This document shows, one piece after another, positions 54,012 to 63,360 of a stretch of DNA of 64,000 nt. Source of the DNA: Chitinophagales bacterium. GTDB lineage: Bacteria; Bacteroidota; Bacteroidia; Chitinophagales; CAIODY01. Positions within the stretch are counted from its first letter, which is position 1. Each line of letters starts with the position of its first letter. The notes under the pieces were generated by a model. The model was not told the origin of the DNA. It made no database searches and worked only from the letters and a program-made list of their open reading frames with translations. The DNA is taken from NCBI GenBank assembly GCA_947449695.1, contig CANFST010000006.1, forward strand, positions 27,512 through 91,511. The letters are read 5' to 3'. A program made the position numbers and the translations under genes.

Positions 54012-54194
54012 ATGGCAAAGAAAGGAAACAGAATACAAGTAATTTTAGAATGCACTGAGCATAAAAACAGTGGCTTGGCAGGAACAAGTCGTTATATCAC
54101 TGTGAAAAATAAAAAGAACGACCCAGAGCGTATGGAGTTGAAAAAATTCAACCCTATTATGCGTAAATACACAATTCATAAAGAAATAAAATAA
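54012..54194 (+). CDS. rpmG: 50S ribosomal protein L33
   Basis: The 60-residue product has [39 protein letters not shown] and [17 protein letters not shown], the L33 signature. Only one Cys remains, so it is the zinc-free form. It lies 19 bp after rpmB and 9 bp before the DUF4295 gene. Confidence 0.98.
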   Translation: MAKKGNRIQVILECTEHKNSGLAGTSRYITVKNKKNDPERMELKKFNPIMRKYTIHKEIK

Positions 54195-54203
54195 TTATAA
54201 GTT

Positions 54204-54368
54204 ATGGCAAAACAAGCAAAAACAGCGATTAAAGCTAAAAGCGCAATTGACCCGAATGCAAAAGCATTCACTAAAGTAATTAGATGTGAACGCAGCCCAA
54301 AAACTGGTGCTTACATTTTTAAAGAGTCAATGGTTCATAAAGATAATTTAGCAGCAGCTTTGAAATAA
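54204..54368 (+). CDS. DUF4295 small basic protein
   Basis: A 54-residue protein, MAKQAKTAIKAKSAID to NLAAALK, holds the family core KVIRCERSPKTGAYIFKESM. DUF4295 genes are found in Bacteroidota directly behind rpmG, which suggests a ribosome-linked role; none is proven as far as I know. The Lys-rich start fits RNA binding. It ends 18 bp before the operon terminator. Confidence 0.92.
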   Translation: MAKQAKTAIKAKSAIDPNAKAFTKVIRCERSPKTGAYIFKESMVHKDNLAAALK

Positions 54369-54386
54369 AAGTTGTTTAATTAGAAT

Positions 54387-54428
54387 AAAAAAATCCCGAA
54401 TACTCAAATGAATATTCGGGATTTTTTT
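54387..54428. terminator. Terminator of the rpmB operon
   Basis: A perfect 16-bp stem, AAAAAAATCCCGAATA (54387-54402) with TATTCGGGATTTTTTT (54413-54428), has a 10-nt loop and A- and T-runs on both sides. It is usable from either direction, but the convergent gene at 54499 ends 70 bp away. Confidence 0.92.
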
Positions 54429-54498
54429 ATTAGATGATATTTACAAATGAATTGAATTTACAAAGATTATAAATTCACATATTCAATAAATGCTTGAA

Positions 54499-55446
54499 CT
54501 AAAATAGGCTATTATTCAGAGTAAATTTCGCAACACCAATACTTGTTCCTTCATTATAAAATTCAATTTGATAATCGCCTTTTTCTAATTTGGTGTCAGG
54601 TATCCATTTAGTTGAAATTGCAGTACGTTGGTTATTGTAATCAAATTCAATTTTACCTGTGTAACGAATTTCAGAACCATCTTCTTTTGAAGTCATCACA
54701 CCACCACCTTTATTGGCATTATACAACAACTTGTTTTGAGGAGTTGCAATTCTGTAGTAAATTCTATTGGAGCCACTACTAGCAATTGTGTTCTTTTCAA
54801 CCATAAATGCAATCCTTAAAAAATCTAAATGGCGAACGCTGTTAGTTTCTTTTTCTTGTCCTTTACCTTTATCTTTAGCACCTTTCACACTCACCGAAGT
54901 AATGTGCAACACCTTTGCAACTAAGGATAAATTTTGATTTTCTGTTTGTAAATTTTCAACTTTACGTTGTGTGGTATTCAAATGAGTAGAAACAGTGTCA
55001 AACTTAGCACTAAGAATTTTGTAAGCAGTTTTTAATGAATCAAATTGAAATACCATTCTATCTTTTTCATGTTTAAGTTCTTCAATCAACTGACGGGCAC
55101 GAGCTAAGTCGTTTTTGTCCATATTAGTTTTCATCAATATTTGTTGAATTTCTTTTTTGCGTTGGTCTAATGCAAAAGATTTAACACGTACCAAACTATC
55201 TAATTGCGCATTTTCGCCTTTATATTGTTCAATTTCAGCTAATGCTTTTTGATAATCATGGTTTAATTGTTTATAAGTAGAGTCTAATTTTTCTTTTTCG
55301 CCTGAAACCGTTTCCAAACTATTATTAGTTGAGCGGTTATTCAAGTACAAATAAATATTAGCACCAATCAGTAAAACGATAAAAACTATATAAATCGCTT
55401 TGTTCGAACGTTTTGGCGTTGGCAATTCTGAATTTGGAATACTCAT
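54499..55446 (-). CDS. Membrane-anchored coiled-coil protein of unknown function
   Basis: The 315-residue product has a short cytoplasmic start, one membrane helix (about 17-34) and a long coiled coil (about 42-180; for example EKEKLDSTYKQLNHDYQKAL). A beta-rich C-terminal domain (about 205-315) follows, with FLRIAFMVEKNTIASSGSN, RIYYRIATPQ and KLEKGDYQIEFYNEG. The layout suggests a tethered rod with an outer-facing domain. I do not recognise a named family, though similar coiled-coil proteins occur in Bacteroidota. A TATTTTTG -7 box at 55484-55491 precedes it, right after the terminator of the upstream gene. Confidence 0.8.
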   Translation of the reverse strand: MSIPNSELPTPKRSNKAIYIVFIVLLIGANIYLYLNNRSTNNSLETVSGEKEKLDSTYKQLNHDYQKALAEIEQYKGENAQLDSLVRVKSFALDQRKKEIQQILMKTNMDKNDLARARQLIEELKHEKDRMVFQFDSLKTAYKILSAKFDTVSTHLNTTQRKVENLQTENQNLSLVAKVLHITSVSVKGAKDKGKGQEKETNSVRHLDFLRIAFMVEKNTIASSGSNRIYYRIATPQNKLLYNANKGGGVMTSKEDGSEIRYTGKIEFDYNNQRTAISTKWIPDTKLEKGDYQIEFYNEGTSIGVAKFTLNNSLF

Positions 55447-55497
55447 TTTGTTTCTTTTTTGGTTTGGTTATTTTGAGTGATGACAAAAATATAAAAA

Positions 55498-55526
55498 AAC
55501 AACTGTAAAGTTTACTTACAGTTGTT
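55498..55526 (-). terminator. Terminator overlapping the stop codon of the CAP-domain gene
   Basis: A perfect 11-bp stem, AACAACTGTAA (55498-55508) with TTACAGTTGTT (55516-55526), is followed on the minus strand by seven Ts. The stop codon (55512-55514) lies in the 7-nt loop, so the ribosome finishing translation would cover the hairpin. Confidence 0.75.
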
Positions 55527-57929
55527 ACAAAATTCTTTTTTTATCAACGGGTTTTCTAACACCTGTATAGAAAGATAAGGGTCAGCAAATAGAGAACAGT
55601 AGCGTTTGCTGTTCAATTCACGGGCTTTTGAAAGCGCTAATCTGAAATCAGGCGAATACCAATTCTCTTGATTTCGGGCAGCACATGAAATATAAGTAAA
55701 TATCAATTTTTCATCTACATCACTTTCACGGATGAAAGGAGTAAGCAGTTGCGTTGCGTATTTGTAATCATTATGACGAATGAAAACATCAGCCAATTTC
55801 AAACCATTTTCCCATTTTTTCCCGTTGGTGTTGATTGAAAACAAATTCTTGATTTTATCCATTGCTGCAGCTGAAAACTTTTTAGCAACGGGCGTTTCAA
55901 GCGTATCGTACACATCAATAATTTTAAATTGAAATTCTAAATTGATGGCATCAATCATTTCTTTTGGCAACTTTGTTTTTCTTAAACCTTCAATCCTGTT
56001 TTGAATTTCCTCAATTTTCTTATCGTCTTTAAATACCCCAGCATTCACAAATGCAATCAATTTATTGTAACGAATAAATAAATTATCTGGGTCTAATCTT
56101 TCTAAATCATTCAGTTTTTGCGTCATCGCATAAGTGATGGAATCATCTAAATTAAAACGACTTTCAACAAACAAATTATTCAGATGCAAGCTCAAATATT
56201 CTTTCTTCAATGGGATATCCAAACTTAATAATTTTGCTGGTAAATATTTCCCTTTCATAGCTTCGCCAATAGCATAAACCTGCAATCGGCGAGCTTTTTC
56301 GGGCTGATTAGTTTCAATAGCTTTTTTAATGGAGTGAACCACAAATGCCAATTCATCATCGCCTTGAGTGGCATAAGTTACTTTCATTTTAACCACCGTT
56401 ACCCTTTCGGCTTGCAGCAAATCTTCAAAATCTTCCCTCATTTTTTTGCTGCCATTTAATGAGTCGATCAATTTTTGTTTAGGCATCAAAGCCATCAGGT
56501 ATCTTTCAGTTTGCCCCACTTGTTGTTTGAATAAATCATAAGCATCAAAGGTTTCGATATTGCCAATAATACTGCCTTTATTTATTTTTTCTAATGCCTG
56601 TAAAATTGTTTTTGCTCGACGAATTTGCAAAATTGCATTTTTTACCGAATCGCCTTCTAAGCTGGTGTAGGCCACTATTCCAATTTCATTGATAGAATAT
56701 TTTGGTTCGTTTAATGCTTGTAAAATCGGTTCTAAATCTTTAGGTTTATACTCCGATTTATTTTTGTCAAACGGAATATTAAAACTCAACCATTTTGTTG
56801 TTGAATCTAAAACAAAATCATCGTTGATGTCGCAATCCAAACATTTTTTCAGTGTATCAGGATACAATGCAATCGGTTTTATTTTGTCCGTACGATTGGC
56901 TTCTGTATAGGTTCGGGTTAATCTTCGGCAAAATTTTCCTTTTTGAATAATGATTAAATTCACTTCATATTGGTCACCTAAGTTTTTCAACACTTTTTTT
57001 GGAAGCGTTGCAATGTAGCCACTGTAGCGGTTATAGCGTTCAGGTTCTTCGTTGTGTTTTAAAATATCTTGCTGATAAATGGGCTTTAACAAAATTCCTC
57101 GATTTTGTTTTTCGGCATCATAAATATTAAACGTGTCGCAAGGATATTGTGATTTTTGAATGATGTCAATTGCAAAACCATCGTCTTTTGTCATTAATAA
57201 TTTTTTCAACTTTCGCAAATTGGAATACTCCAACAACACTTTTCCATTTTGGATGGAAACGCCCGAATGCAGCGCTGTGTAATCATCAAAGCGTTCGCAA
57301 TTGCGGCAATCTTTTGGCGAACCACGTTCAACGCCATAAGTTTTAGTTGTGTATCGCAGGGTTAATAATCTACGTAATTTTTTTCCCTCGTTCAATGATT
57401 CTAATCCACCAATCACCACTGAAATAAAAATCTTTTTCCCTGAAGCATCTAATGTTGCACCAATTCCAGCATAAAAAGCTCGTGGATTGGTTACGATTTC
57501 AGTATATTTTTTCGACTTAGTAATTTTTGCCATCAAATCATCCACCACAAAATTATACGTGTAAAATGTTTTCACATCCTTACCAATAGTGGTAGTCTGC
57601 ACCACTTCCTGGCCTTGAGTAGAACCGCCATAAAACTTAATTCTGTCGCCAGTTGTACGCTTTTTTCTACTGCTGCCTTTTAAGTTTGTTTTCTTGGTTT
57701 TCATCATAAACTCACTTTGGTCAATGGCAGCCTTTTCCAAAATTTCATTTCTAAAAATCAAATCCCGATTTTGTTTTTCACGTAGGTCGTTGATTTTTTT
57801 TATGAAAATGTTATAAAACAAATCATAATTAAAATCATCAGGTTTTATCAATGCATCTTCTTGCTGTGCCGAAACCAATGATGGCTCGAGTAGCAAAAAC
57901 AAAATCAATAAGCGAAAAATGTGTTTCAA
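55512..57929 (-). CDS. Exported CAP / OmpA-like / helical-repeat protein
   Basis: From a TTG at 57929 the product is 805 residues with signal peptide MKHIFRLLILFLLLEPSLVSA cut before QQ. A -7 box at 57951-57958 rules out the ATG at 58019. In order: a CAP/SCP-like domain (about 40-175; INDLREKQNRDLIFRNEILE, FYGGSTQGQEVV), a Cys-containing region (about 190-370; CRNCERFDD), an OmpA-like part (about 380-465; LSFNIPFDKNKSEYKPKDLE, AYTSLEGDSVKNAILQIRRA), and an alpha-helical, TPR-like region to the end. The end CNNCK adds to a total of about 14 Cys. An anchored periplasmic or outer-membrane scaffold is plausible; the OmpA-like assignment is moderate. Confidence 0.72.
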   Translation of the reverse strand: MKHIFRLLILFLLLEPSLVSAQQEDALIKPDDFNYDLFYNIFIKKINDLREKQNRDLIFRNEILEKAAIDQSEFMMKTKKTNLKGSSRKKRTTGDRIKFYGGSTQGQEVVQTTTIGKDVKTFYTYNFVVDDLMAKITKSKKYTEIVTNPRAFYAGIGATLDASGKKIFISVVIGGLESLNEGKKLRRLLTLRYTTKTYGVERGSPKDCRNCERFDDYTALHSGVSIQNGKVLLEYSNLRKLKKLLMTKDDGFAIDIIQKSQYPCDTFNIYDAEKQNRGILLKPIYQQDILKHNEEPERYNRYSGYIATLPKKVLKNLGDQYEVNLIIIQKGKFCRRLTRTYTEANRTDKIKPIALYPDTLKKCLDCDINDDFVLDSTTKWLSFNIPFDKNKSEYKPKDLEPILQALNEPKYSINEIGIVAYTSLEGDSVKNAILQIRRAKTILQALEKINKGSIIGNIETFDAYDLFKQQVGQTERYLMALMPKQKLIDSLNGSKKMREDFEDLLQAERVTVVKMKVTYATQGDDELAFVVHSIKKAIETNQPEKARRLQVYAIGEAMKGKYLPAKLLSLDIPLKKEYLSLHLNNLFVESRFNLDDSITYAMTQKLNDLERLDPDNLFIRYNKLIAFVNAGVFKDDKKIEEIQNRIEGLRKTKLPKEMIDAINLEFQFKIIDVYDTLETPVAKKFSAAAMDKIKNLFSINTNGKKWENGLKLADVFIRHNDYKYATQLLTPFIRESDVDEKLIFTYISCAARNQENWYSPDFRLALSKARELNSKRYCSLFADPYLSIQVLENPLIKKEFCNNCK

Positions 57930-57950
57930 AATGAATTTTAAAAATGTGTG

Positions 57951-57958
57951 CAAAGGTA
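57951..57958 (-). promoter_or_regulatory. -7 promoter element of the CAP-domain gene
   Basis: On the minus strand TACCTTTG fits TAnnTTTG and is followed by CACAC. It lies inside the longest open frame, so translation must begin downstream; the TTG at 57929 then opens a perfect signal peptide. Confidence 0.65.
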
Positions 57959-58035
57959 TTAAAAACAACTGATGCTTACTTATGCAAAATTCAATAATTG
58001 AATACGATATTGCAGGCAAATTATTTTAACAAAAA

Positions 58036-59058
58036 ATGAAAAAAATAGGATGGGTGATTTTTGCAGCGGTGTTAGCAAGTTGTGGCTCGTGCAATCAAAA
58101 CACAAAAACAGAAGCAATTACTGAAAAGCCTGCAACACCTGATTATACAAGCCTTCCAAAGTTTAATGAAGATAGTTGTTATAATTATGTGTCGCATCAA
58201 TGTTCGTTCGGACCAAGAGTGCCGAATACTTTGGCGGCTAAAAAATGTGGTGATTATTTGATTAAATTTTTCAAGCAATATGCCGATACTGTGTATGTTC
58301 AAAATACTACTGTTACTACTTTTGATAACCATCAACTGAAAATCAGAAACGTTATAGCAGCTTTCAAACCTAAGCTGGGTAATCGTTTGCTGATTGCATC
58401 CCATTGGGATAGCCGCCCATTTGCCGACCAAGAAAAAGATTTAGCAAAAATGAAACAACCCATTTTAGCGGCTGATGACGGAGCCAGCGGCGTAGCAGTG
58501 ATGATGGAATTAGCTACCCTATTAAAGAATAATCCACCCAGCCGAGGTATTGATTTAGTGTTGTTAGATGCTGAAGATTGGGGTTGTCCTTCGCCTGATT
58601 CTCCACTGTCAAACGGAAAATACGATGAAGATTCGTATTGCTTAGGCACACAATATTGGTGCAAAAATCCGCATGTGAAAGGCTATACAGCCGATAATGG
58701 AATTTTGCTGGATATGGTTGGTGCCCGTGGTGCAACATTTACTCTAGAAGCACAATCGATTAAATATGCTGGTGATTTCATGAACAATGTTTGGAAAACT
58801 GCAGCTGCATTGGGCTATGCTGACCATTTTGTTTTTCAAAATTCAAGTGGTATTACGGATGACCATGTGTACATCAACACTTTATTGCATGTGCCAACGA
58901 TTGATATTATTTATCATGATTTATACAGTCAAACTAATTGGTTTGCTCCGCATTGGCATACACTCAACGATAACATGAGCATCATTGATAAAACAACGCT
59001 AAAAGCAGTAGGGCAAACTCTTTTGGCTGTTATTTTCAATAATCAATCGAATGGATAA
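58036..59058 (+). CDS. Glutaminyl-peptide cyclotransferase-like M28 family lipoprotein
   Basis: This enzyme likely turns N-terminal glutamine of exported proteins into pyroglutamate. The 340-residue product has a lipoprotein signal (VLASC, Cys16). The zinc-peptidase fold has LLIASHWDSRPFAD, ILAADDGASGVAVMMELA (Asp zinc ligand), DLVLLDAEDWG (Glu ligand) and WFAPHWHTLNDNMS (His ligand). The HWDSRP and DAED forms resemble the bacterial type II glutaminyl cyclases rather than M28 aminopeptidases. Eight exported proteins in this window have Gln as predicted first mature residue. A plain aminopeptidase remains possible. Confidence 0.85.
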   Translation: MKKIGWVIFAAVLASCGSCNQNTKTEAITEKPATPDYTSLPKFNEDSCYNYVSHQCSFGPRVPNTLAAKKCGDYLIKFFKQYADTVYVQNTTVTTFDNHQLKIRNVIAAFKPKLGNRLLIASHWDSRPFADQEKDLAKMKQPILAADDGASGVAVMMELATLLKNNPPSRGIDLVLLDAEDWGCPSPDSPLSNGKYDEDSYCLGTQYWCKNPHVKGYTADNGILLDMVGARGATFTLEAQSIKYAGDFMNNVWKTAAALGYADHFVFQNSSGITDDHVYINTLLHVPTIDIIYHDLYSQTNWFAPHWHTLNDNMSIIDKTTLKAVGQTLLAVIFNNQSNG

Positions 59059-59197
59059 TTTTCGATTTTACAAAAAATTTAGAATTAGTATTTTAGTTTA
59101 AAACACTTTGGCACATTGATTGAAATAAATATATCAAGTTTATTCAATTAAACATCAATCAAAAAAAATAGTCTTTAAACAAGTAAACATTTTAGTC

Positions 59198-59431
59198 ATG
59201 AAACAAACATTTTTTCTAACAATCGTTTTGGCATTAGTTTTTGCATTAGGCAATGTAAGCAGCTCTGAAGCTGGCTGTTGTGGACCAGGTTGGGGTTGTC
59301 ATCGTGGTGATTATGGTTATAGATATTTGCCGCCACCTCCACCGCCGCCCGTATTTTATTACCGAATGCCGCATCGACATTATCATAGAATGCCTTATTA
59401 TTATGGTGTATACAGAGGCAGACGCTGGTAA
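59198..59431 (+). CDS. Small secreted Pro/Tyr/His-rich protein
   Basis: The 77-residue product has a clear signal peptide (MKQTFFLTIVLALVFALGNV to SSSEA). The 52-residue mature part is CCGPGWGCHRGDYGYRYL, seven prolines, then a Tyr/His/Arg/Met-rich tail (MPHRHYHRMPYYYG). I do not recognise it. Three Cys, many His and several Met suggest metal binding, but such tails also occur in structural envelope peptides. It is followed by a strong terminator and has no neighbour in an operon. Confidence 0.75.
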   Translation: MKQTFFLTIVLALVFALGNVSSSEAGCCGPGWGCHRGDYGYRYLPPPPPPPVFYYRMPHRHYHRMPYYYGVYRGRRW

Positions 59432-59451
59432 AAATAAAATTCTAAAATTGG

Positions 59452-59502
59452 ACATGAGTGAAAATAATTGTACTGAACAATACGTTTTCACTCATGTTAT
59501 TT
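59452..59502 (+). terminator. Terminator of the small secreted protein gene
   Basis: A 13-bp perfect stem, ACATGAGTGAAAA (59452-59464) with TTTTCACTCATGT (59485-59497), has a nested inner stem ATTGT/ACAAT (59467-59471 and 59477-59481), and TATTTTTG follows. Confidence 0.85.
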
Positions 59503-59530
59503 TTGATAAAATACTATCTTTGAATGAAGT

Positions 59531-60685
59531 ATGAATTGTAATAAACCTTTTTTCTTGTTGTTGATTTTAGTTTTTGTATTAGCAAAATCTTATGCACAAA
59601 TACCAGCTGTGGGTGTTTTGAACCACGATGATTTGGATAGCTTATCTAACAAACATAAGCGATTTTCTCCAAGCTTATATTTTGGTACGGAATTAAATCC
59701 TCAACGAAATTTATACAGCACTTTTTACCCGATTTATAGTTATGGTAAACCTGGCCGAAGAGGAAACAATGACGATGATAAGTTAGGGCATTTAACTGAT
59801 TCCACTTTCAAATCAACACACTACGAATTTTCATTTACGCTTCCTTTGAAAAGTTGGAATACCACTGAAGGAACGCATCAAATTAATTTATTTACCAGTG
59901 GTTCGTTAGATAATATTAAATCTACAATTTTTTCAAATCTTCGCAATTTATACAGCGGTAATTTAGGTTTGCAATATTTATATTATCAACCAAAAGAAAA
60001 TTTATTTTTAGTGCATGGCACAGTTGGTTTTGCTAATGACAAAAATTATTTGAATGAAGAAATTGGCCTGCGCTATTCGGCTTTGGCATTATTCAATCAT
60101 TTAAAAAATCAGAAGTTTCAATATTTTTTGGGCTTAGCCATTAACTATGCTTATGGCGAAATGCAGTATATTCCAATGGTTGGCGGTAAAATAAAAATCA
60201 TACACAAAGATTTTATCCGTATCCAGTTGCCACTAAGTCGCTATTATCCTTTGTATCCAGTTCGATTGGCTTATTATCATCCGCTAAGTAAAAAAAGTAT
60301 GTTGTTTGGTGAATGGGAAAATCAGGGAAGTTCTTATCGCATCTACGCTGCAGATGAAAATATTTCATCTAATTCAGCTTCAGCACAATTACGAATTCAA
60401 GGTAAAAGTATTGGCGTTGGCTTTAGATACGCTCTAAAACGTAACCTACGTTTGCAATTTGAATTGAGTGATTATTATAATAACAACCAAACCATTGGCA
60501 TTTATAATATTGATGCAAAAATTGATGACCGAGCTATTTCAGTTCGACATATTCAAACAGGCTTATCACTTCAGGCCAGTGTGATGTGGAATTTTAATCG
60601 ACATAAAAAATCAGTTGCCCCAAGGGTTGATTATTTGGACATTCAAAATATCGAGGTAGAAGATTTGCCGGATGATTTTCAATAA
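59531..60685 (+). CDS. Outer-membrane beta-barrel protein (DUF6268-like)
   Basis: The 384-residue product has a signal peptide (MNCNKPFFLLLILVFVLAKSY, A, cut before Q23) and then alternating beta-strand segments rich in Tyr and Phe, for example YEFSFTLPLKSWN, NLGLQYLYYQPKENLFLVHG, KSIGVGFRYALKRNLRLQFE. It fits a DUF6268-type barrel of 12-14 strands. The end is soluble and acidic (IQNIEVEDLPDDFQ), so it lacks the usual aromatic terminus. A TATCTTTG -7 box lies at 59515-59522, just 8 bp before the ATG. Function unknown. Confidence 0.75.
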   Translation: MNCNKPFFLLLILVFVLAKSYAQIPAVGVLNHDDLDSLSNKHKRFSPSLYFGTELNPQRNLYSTFYPIYSYGKPGRRGNNDDDKLGHLTDSTFKSTHYEFSFTLPLKSWNTTEGTHQINLFTSGSLDNIKSTIFSNLRNLYSGNLGLQYLYYQPKENLFLVHGTVGFANDKNYLNEEIGLRYSALALFNHLKNQKFQYFLGLAINYAYGEMQYIPMVGGKIKIIHKDFIRIQLPLSRYYPLYPVRLAYYHPLSKKSMLFGEWENQGSSYRIYAADENISSNSASAQLRIQGKSIGVGFRYALKRNLRLQFELSDYYNNNQTIGIYNIDAKIDDRAISVRHIQTGLSLQASVMWNFNRHKKSVAPRVDYLDIQNIEVEDLPDDFQ

Positions 60686-60741
60686 ACCAAAAAATTTTAC
60701 ATCATAATTCTTTTCTTTGCACTCCCCTACTATTCTGAAAA

Positions 60742-63342
60742 ATGAGTGCCCCCAAAGAAACCCCTTTAATGAAGCAATACAACGCCATCAAGGAAAAATA
60801 TCCTGATGCCATTTTGTTGTTTCGTGTGGGCGATTTTTATGAAACTTTTGATGGTGATGCAGTGATTGCTTCAAAAGTTTTGGGCATTACTTTAACCAAA
60901 AGAAATAGTGGTGCTGCCAGTTCTAGCAATCTGGCTGGCTTTCCGCATCATTCTTTGGATACTTATTTACCCAAGTTGGTAAAAGCTGGTTATCGGGTAG
61001 CAATTTGCGACCAACTCGAAGACCCGAAGATGACCAAAACCATTGTAAAACGTGGGGTTACAGAATTAGTAACGCCAGGTGTTACCGTGAATGATAAAAT
61101 TCTGAATCATCAAACCAACAATTTTTTATGCAGCATTGCTTACGGAAATGAGGAATTCGGTATTTCATTTATCGATATTTCCACTGGTGAATTTTTAGTA
61201 TCGCAAGGCAATAAAGCACATATTGAAAAGCTGATTCAGAGCTTTCAACCTGCCGAAATTATTTTCTCTAAAAAATATCAGGCTGAATTTTCAAGTTGGT
61301 TTGATAATCGTTTCTACACTTTTATGGTGGACGATTGGGTGTATCAATATGATACAGCCCGTGAATTATTATTGCGCCATTTTGAAACAGCATCGCTAAA
61401 AGGATTTGGAATTGAAGAGTTACAACTGGCTGTGGTGGCTGCCGGAGCAACGATGCATTATTTAAAATCAACCGAACATAATCAGTTGCAACATATCAAT
61501 GCTGTGCAACGGATTGCTGAAGACAAATATGTATGGCTCGATAGATTTACAATTAGGAATTTAGAATTAATTGATTCGCCATTTCATGATGGTGTGCCTT
61601 TGATAAAAGTGATTGACAAAACGCAATCGCCCATGGGAGCCCGAATGATGCGCCGTTGGTTGCTTTTGCCATTGAAGGAAGCAAAACCAATTGAAGACCG
61701 ACATGCAGTGGTAGAATACTTTTTGAATGAAGAAGAAATAAAAAATCTGATTTCAAATCAATTGCAACAACTCGGCGATTTGGAAAGATTGATTTCAAAA
61801 GTGCCAATGGCAAGAGTAACACCCCGTGAAGTGGTGCAGTTGAAAAAATCTTTGCATGGTATTGAAACGATAAAAAACATTTGCACACAAAGCAATCAAG
61901 CTACTTTGCAAAAATGGGCTGACCAGCTCAATCCATGCTTGCATATCAGAAACAGAATTGAAAAAGAAATTTTACCTGAACCACCAGCTCTGGCAAACAG
62001 AGGTGGAGTAATAGCTTCAGGCGTTCATGAGCAATTGGATGAGTTGAGGGAAATCAGCAGTTCATCGAAAGATTATTTGCTGAAAATTCAACAAAAGGCG
62101 GCAGAAGAAACAGGCATCACTACTTTAAAAATTAGCTTCAATAATGTGTTTGGCTATTATTTAGAAGTAACTAATTCACACAAAAACAAAGTACCTGCTT
62201 CTTGGATTCGTAAGCAAACACTCACGAATGCTGAGCGTTACATCACGGAAGAGTTAAAAGTTTTTGAAGAAAAAATATTAGGCGCTGAAGAAAAAATTTC
62301 AGCCATCGAACAACAATTGTTTGAGCAACTGGTGAAAGATCTGGCAGAATTTGTACAACCAATTCAGCTGAATGCCACAGTGCTGGCGCAATTGGATTGC
62401 TTAATCAGTTTTGCTACAGCGGCTGCCGAAAACAATTATGTAAAACCACATTTAGCCGAAGATGGTATTTTGCAAATAAAAGATGGTCGTCATCCAGTAA
62501 TTGAAAAGCAATTGCCTGTTGGTGAAAGTTATGTGCCGAATGATATTTATTTAGACAGAGATACACAACAAATCATTATCATCACTGGGCCTAATATGGC
62601 TGGTAAATCAGCCTTGTTGCGCCAAACTGCGTTGATAGTTTTACTGGCGCAAGCCGGAAGTTTTGTGCCTGCCACACAAGCGCAAATCAGCTTGGTAGAT
62701 AAAATATTTACCAGAGTTGGTGCCAGCGATAATATCAGCAGTGGCGAATCTACTTTTATGGTGGAGATGAATGAAACTGCCAGTATCCTGAATAATATTT
62801 CCAACGATAGTCTGGTTTTGCTGGATGAAATCGGAAGAGGGACTTCTACTTACGATGGTATCAGCATTGCCTGGAGCATTGCTGAATATCTGCACAATCA
62901 TCCGTTGTACAAACCAAAAACTTTATTTGCTACACACTACCACGAGCTTACCGAATTATCGGATGTATATCCGAAAATTAAAAACTTCAACGTGAGTGTG
63001 CATGAACATGAAGGCAAAATTATTTTCTTACGAAAATTGAAACAAGGTGGAAGCCAACACAGCTTTGGAATACAAGTAGCGAAGATGGCTGGCATGCCGC
63101 AAAACCTGATTCAACGTGCCAACGAAATGATGCACCAATTAGAATCGAAAAGTTTGCAGGAACAAAACCGCCAACAATTGCGCAGCGTACCAACGCAACA
63201 AATGCAGCTCAATATTTTTGACCCAGTGAGTGATGAAATGAAAGAAATATTGCAACAACTTAAACTGCTCGACATCAACAAAACCACACCCGTTGAGGCT
63301 TTGATGAAGTTGATAGAGTTGAAGGGAATGGTGAGGAGGTAA
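60742..63342 (+). CDS. mutS: DNA mismatch repair protein MutS
   Basis: MutS finds mispaired bases and small loops and calls MutL. The 866-residue product is complete: mismatch-binding DFYETF (Phe32-Tyr33-Glu34), the connector and lever domains, then the ABC ATPase with Walker A GPNMAGKSALLRQ (about 616-628), the signature STFMVEMNETASILN, Walker B LVLLDEIGRGTSTYDG and the H-loop LFATHYHELTEL. The dimer/tetramer tail at the end is normal. A weak -7 box (TTTTCTTTG) precedes it. A palindromic repeat starts 18 bp after its stop. Confidence 0.97.
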   Translation: MSAPKETPLMKQYNAIKEKYPDAILLFRVGDFYETFDGDAVIASKVLGITLTKRNSGAASSSNLAGFPHHSLDTYLPKLVKAGYRVAICDQLEDPKMTKTIVKRGVTELVTPGVTVNDKILNHQTNNFLCSIAYGNEEFGISFIDISTGEFLVSQGNKAHIEKLIQSFQPAEIIFSKKYQAEFSSWFDNRFYTFMVDDWVYQYDTARELLLRHFETASLKGFGIEELQLAVVAAGATMHYLKSTEHNQLQHINAVQRIAEDKYVWLDRFTIRNLELIDSPFHDGVPLIKVIDKTQSPMGARMMRRWLLLPLKEAKPIEDRHAVVEYFLNEEEIKNLISNQLQQLGDLERLISKVPMARVTPREVVQLKKSLHGIETIKNICTQSNQATLQKWADQLNPCLHIRNRIEKEILPEPPALANRGGVIASGVHEQLDELREISSSSKDYLLKIQQKAAEETGITTLKISFNNVFGYYLEVTNSHKNKVPASWIRKQTLTNAERYITEELKVFEEKILGAEEKISAIEQQLFEQLVKDLAEFVQPIQLNATVLAQLDCLISFATAAAENNYVKPHLAEDGILQIKDGRHPVIEKQLPVGESYVPNDIYLDRDTQQIIIITGPNMAGKSALLRQTALIVLLAQAGSFVPATQAQISLVDKIFTRVGASDNISSGESTFMVEMNETASILNNISNDSLVLLDEIGRGTSTYDGISIAWSIAEYLHNHPLYKPKTLFATHYHELTELSDVYPKIKNFNVSVHEHEGKIIFLRKLKQGGSQHSFGIQVAKMAGMPQNLIQRANEMMHQLESKSLQEQNRQQLRSVPTQQMQLNIFDPVSDEMKEILQQLKLLDINKTTPVEALMKLIELKGMVRR

Positions 63343-63360
63343 TTGGATAATGTGCTAATT

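Noticed and set aside
57930..58019. ATG at 58019 as start of the CAP-domain gene
   Set aside because: It precedes a TACCTTTG box, and the extra 30 residues would bury the signal peptide.
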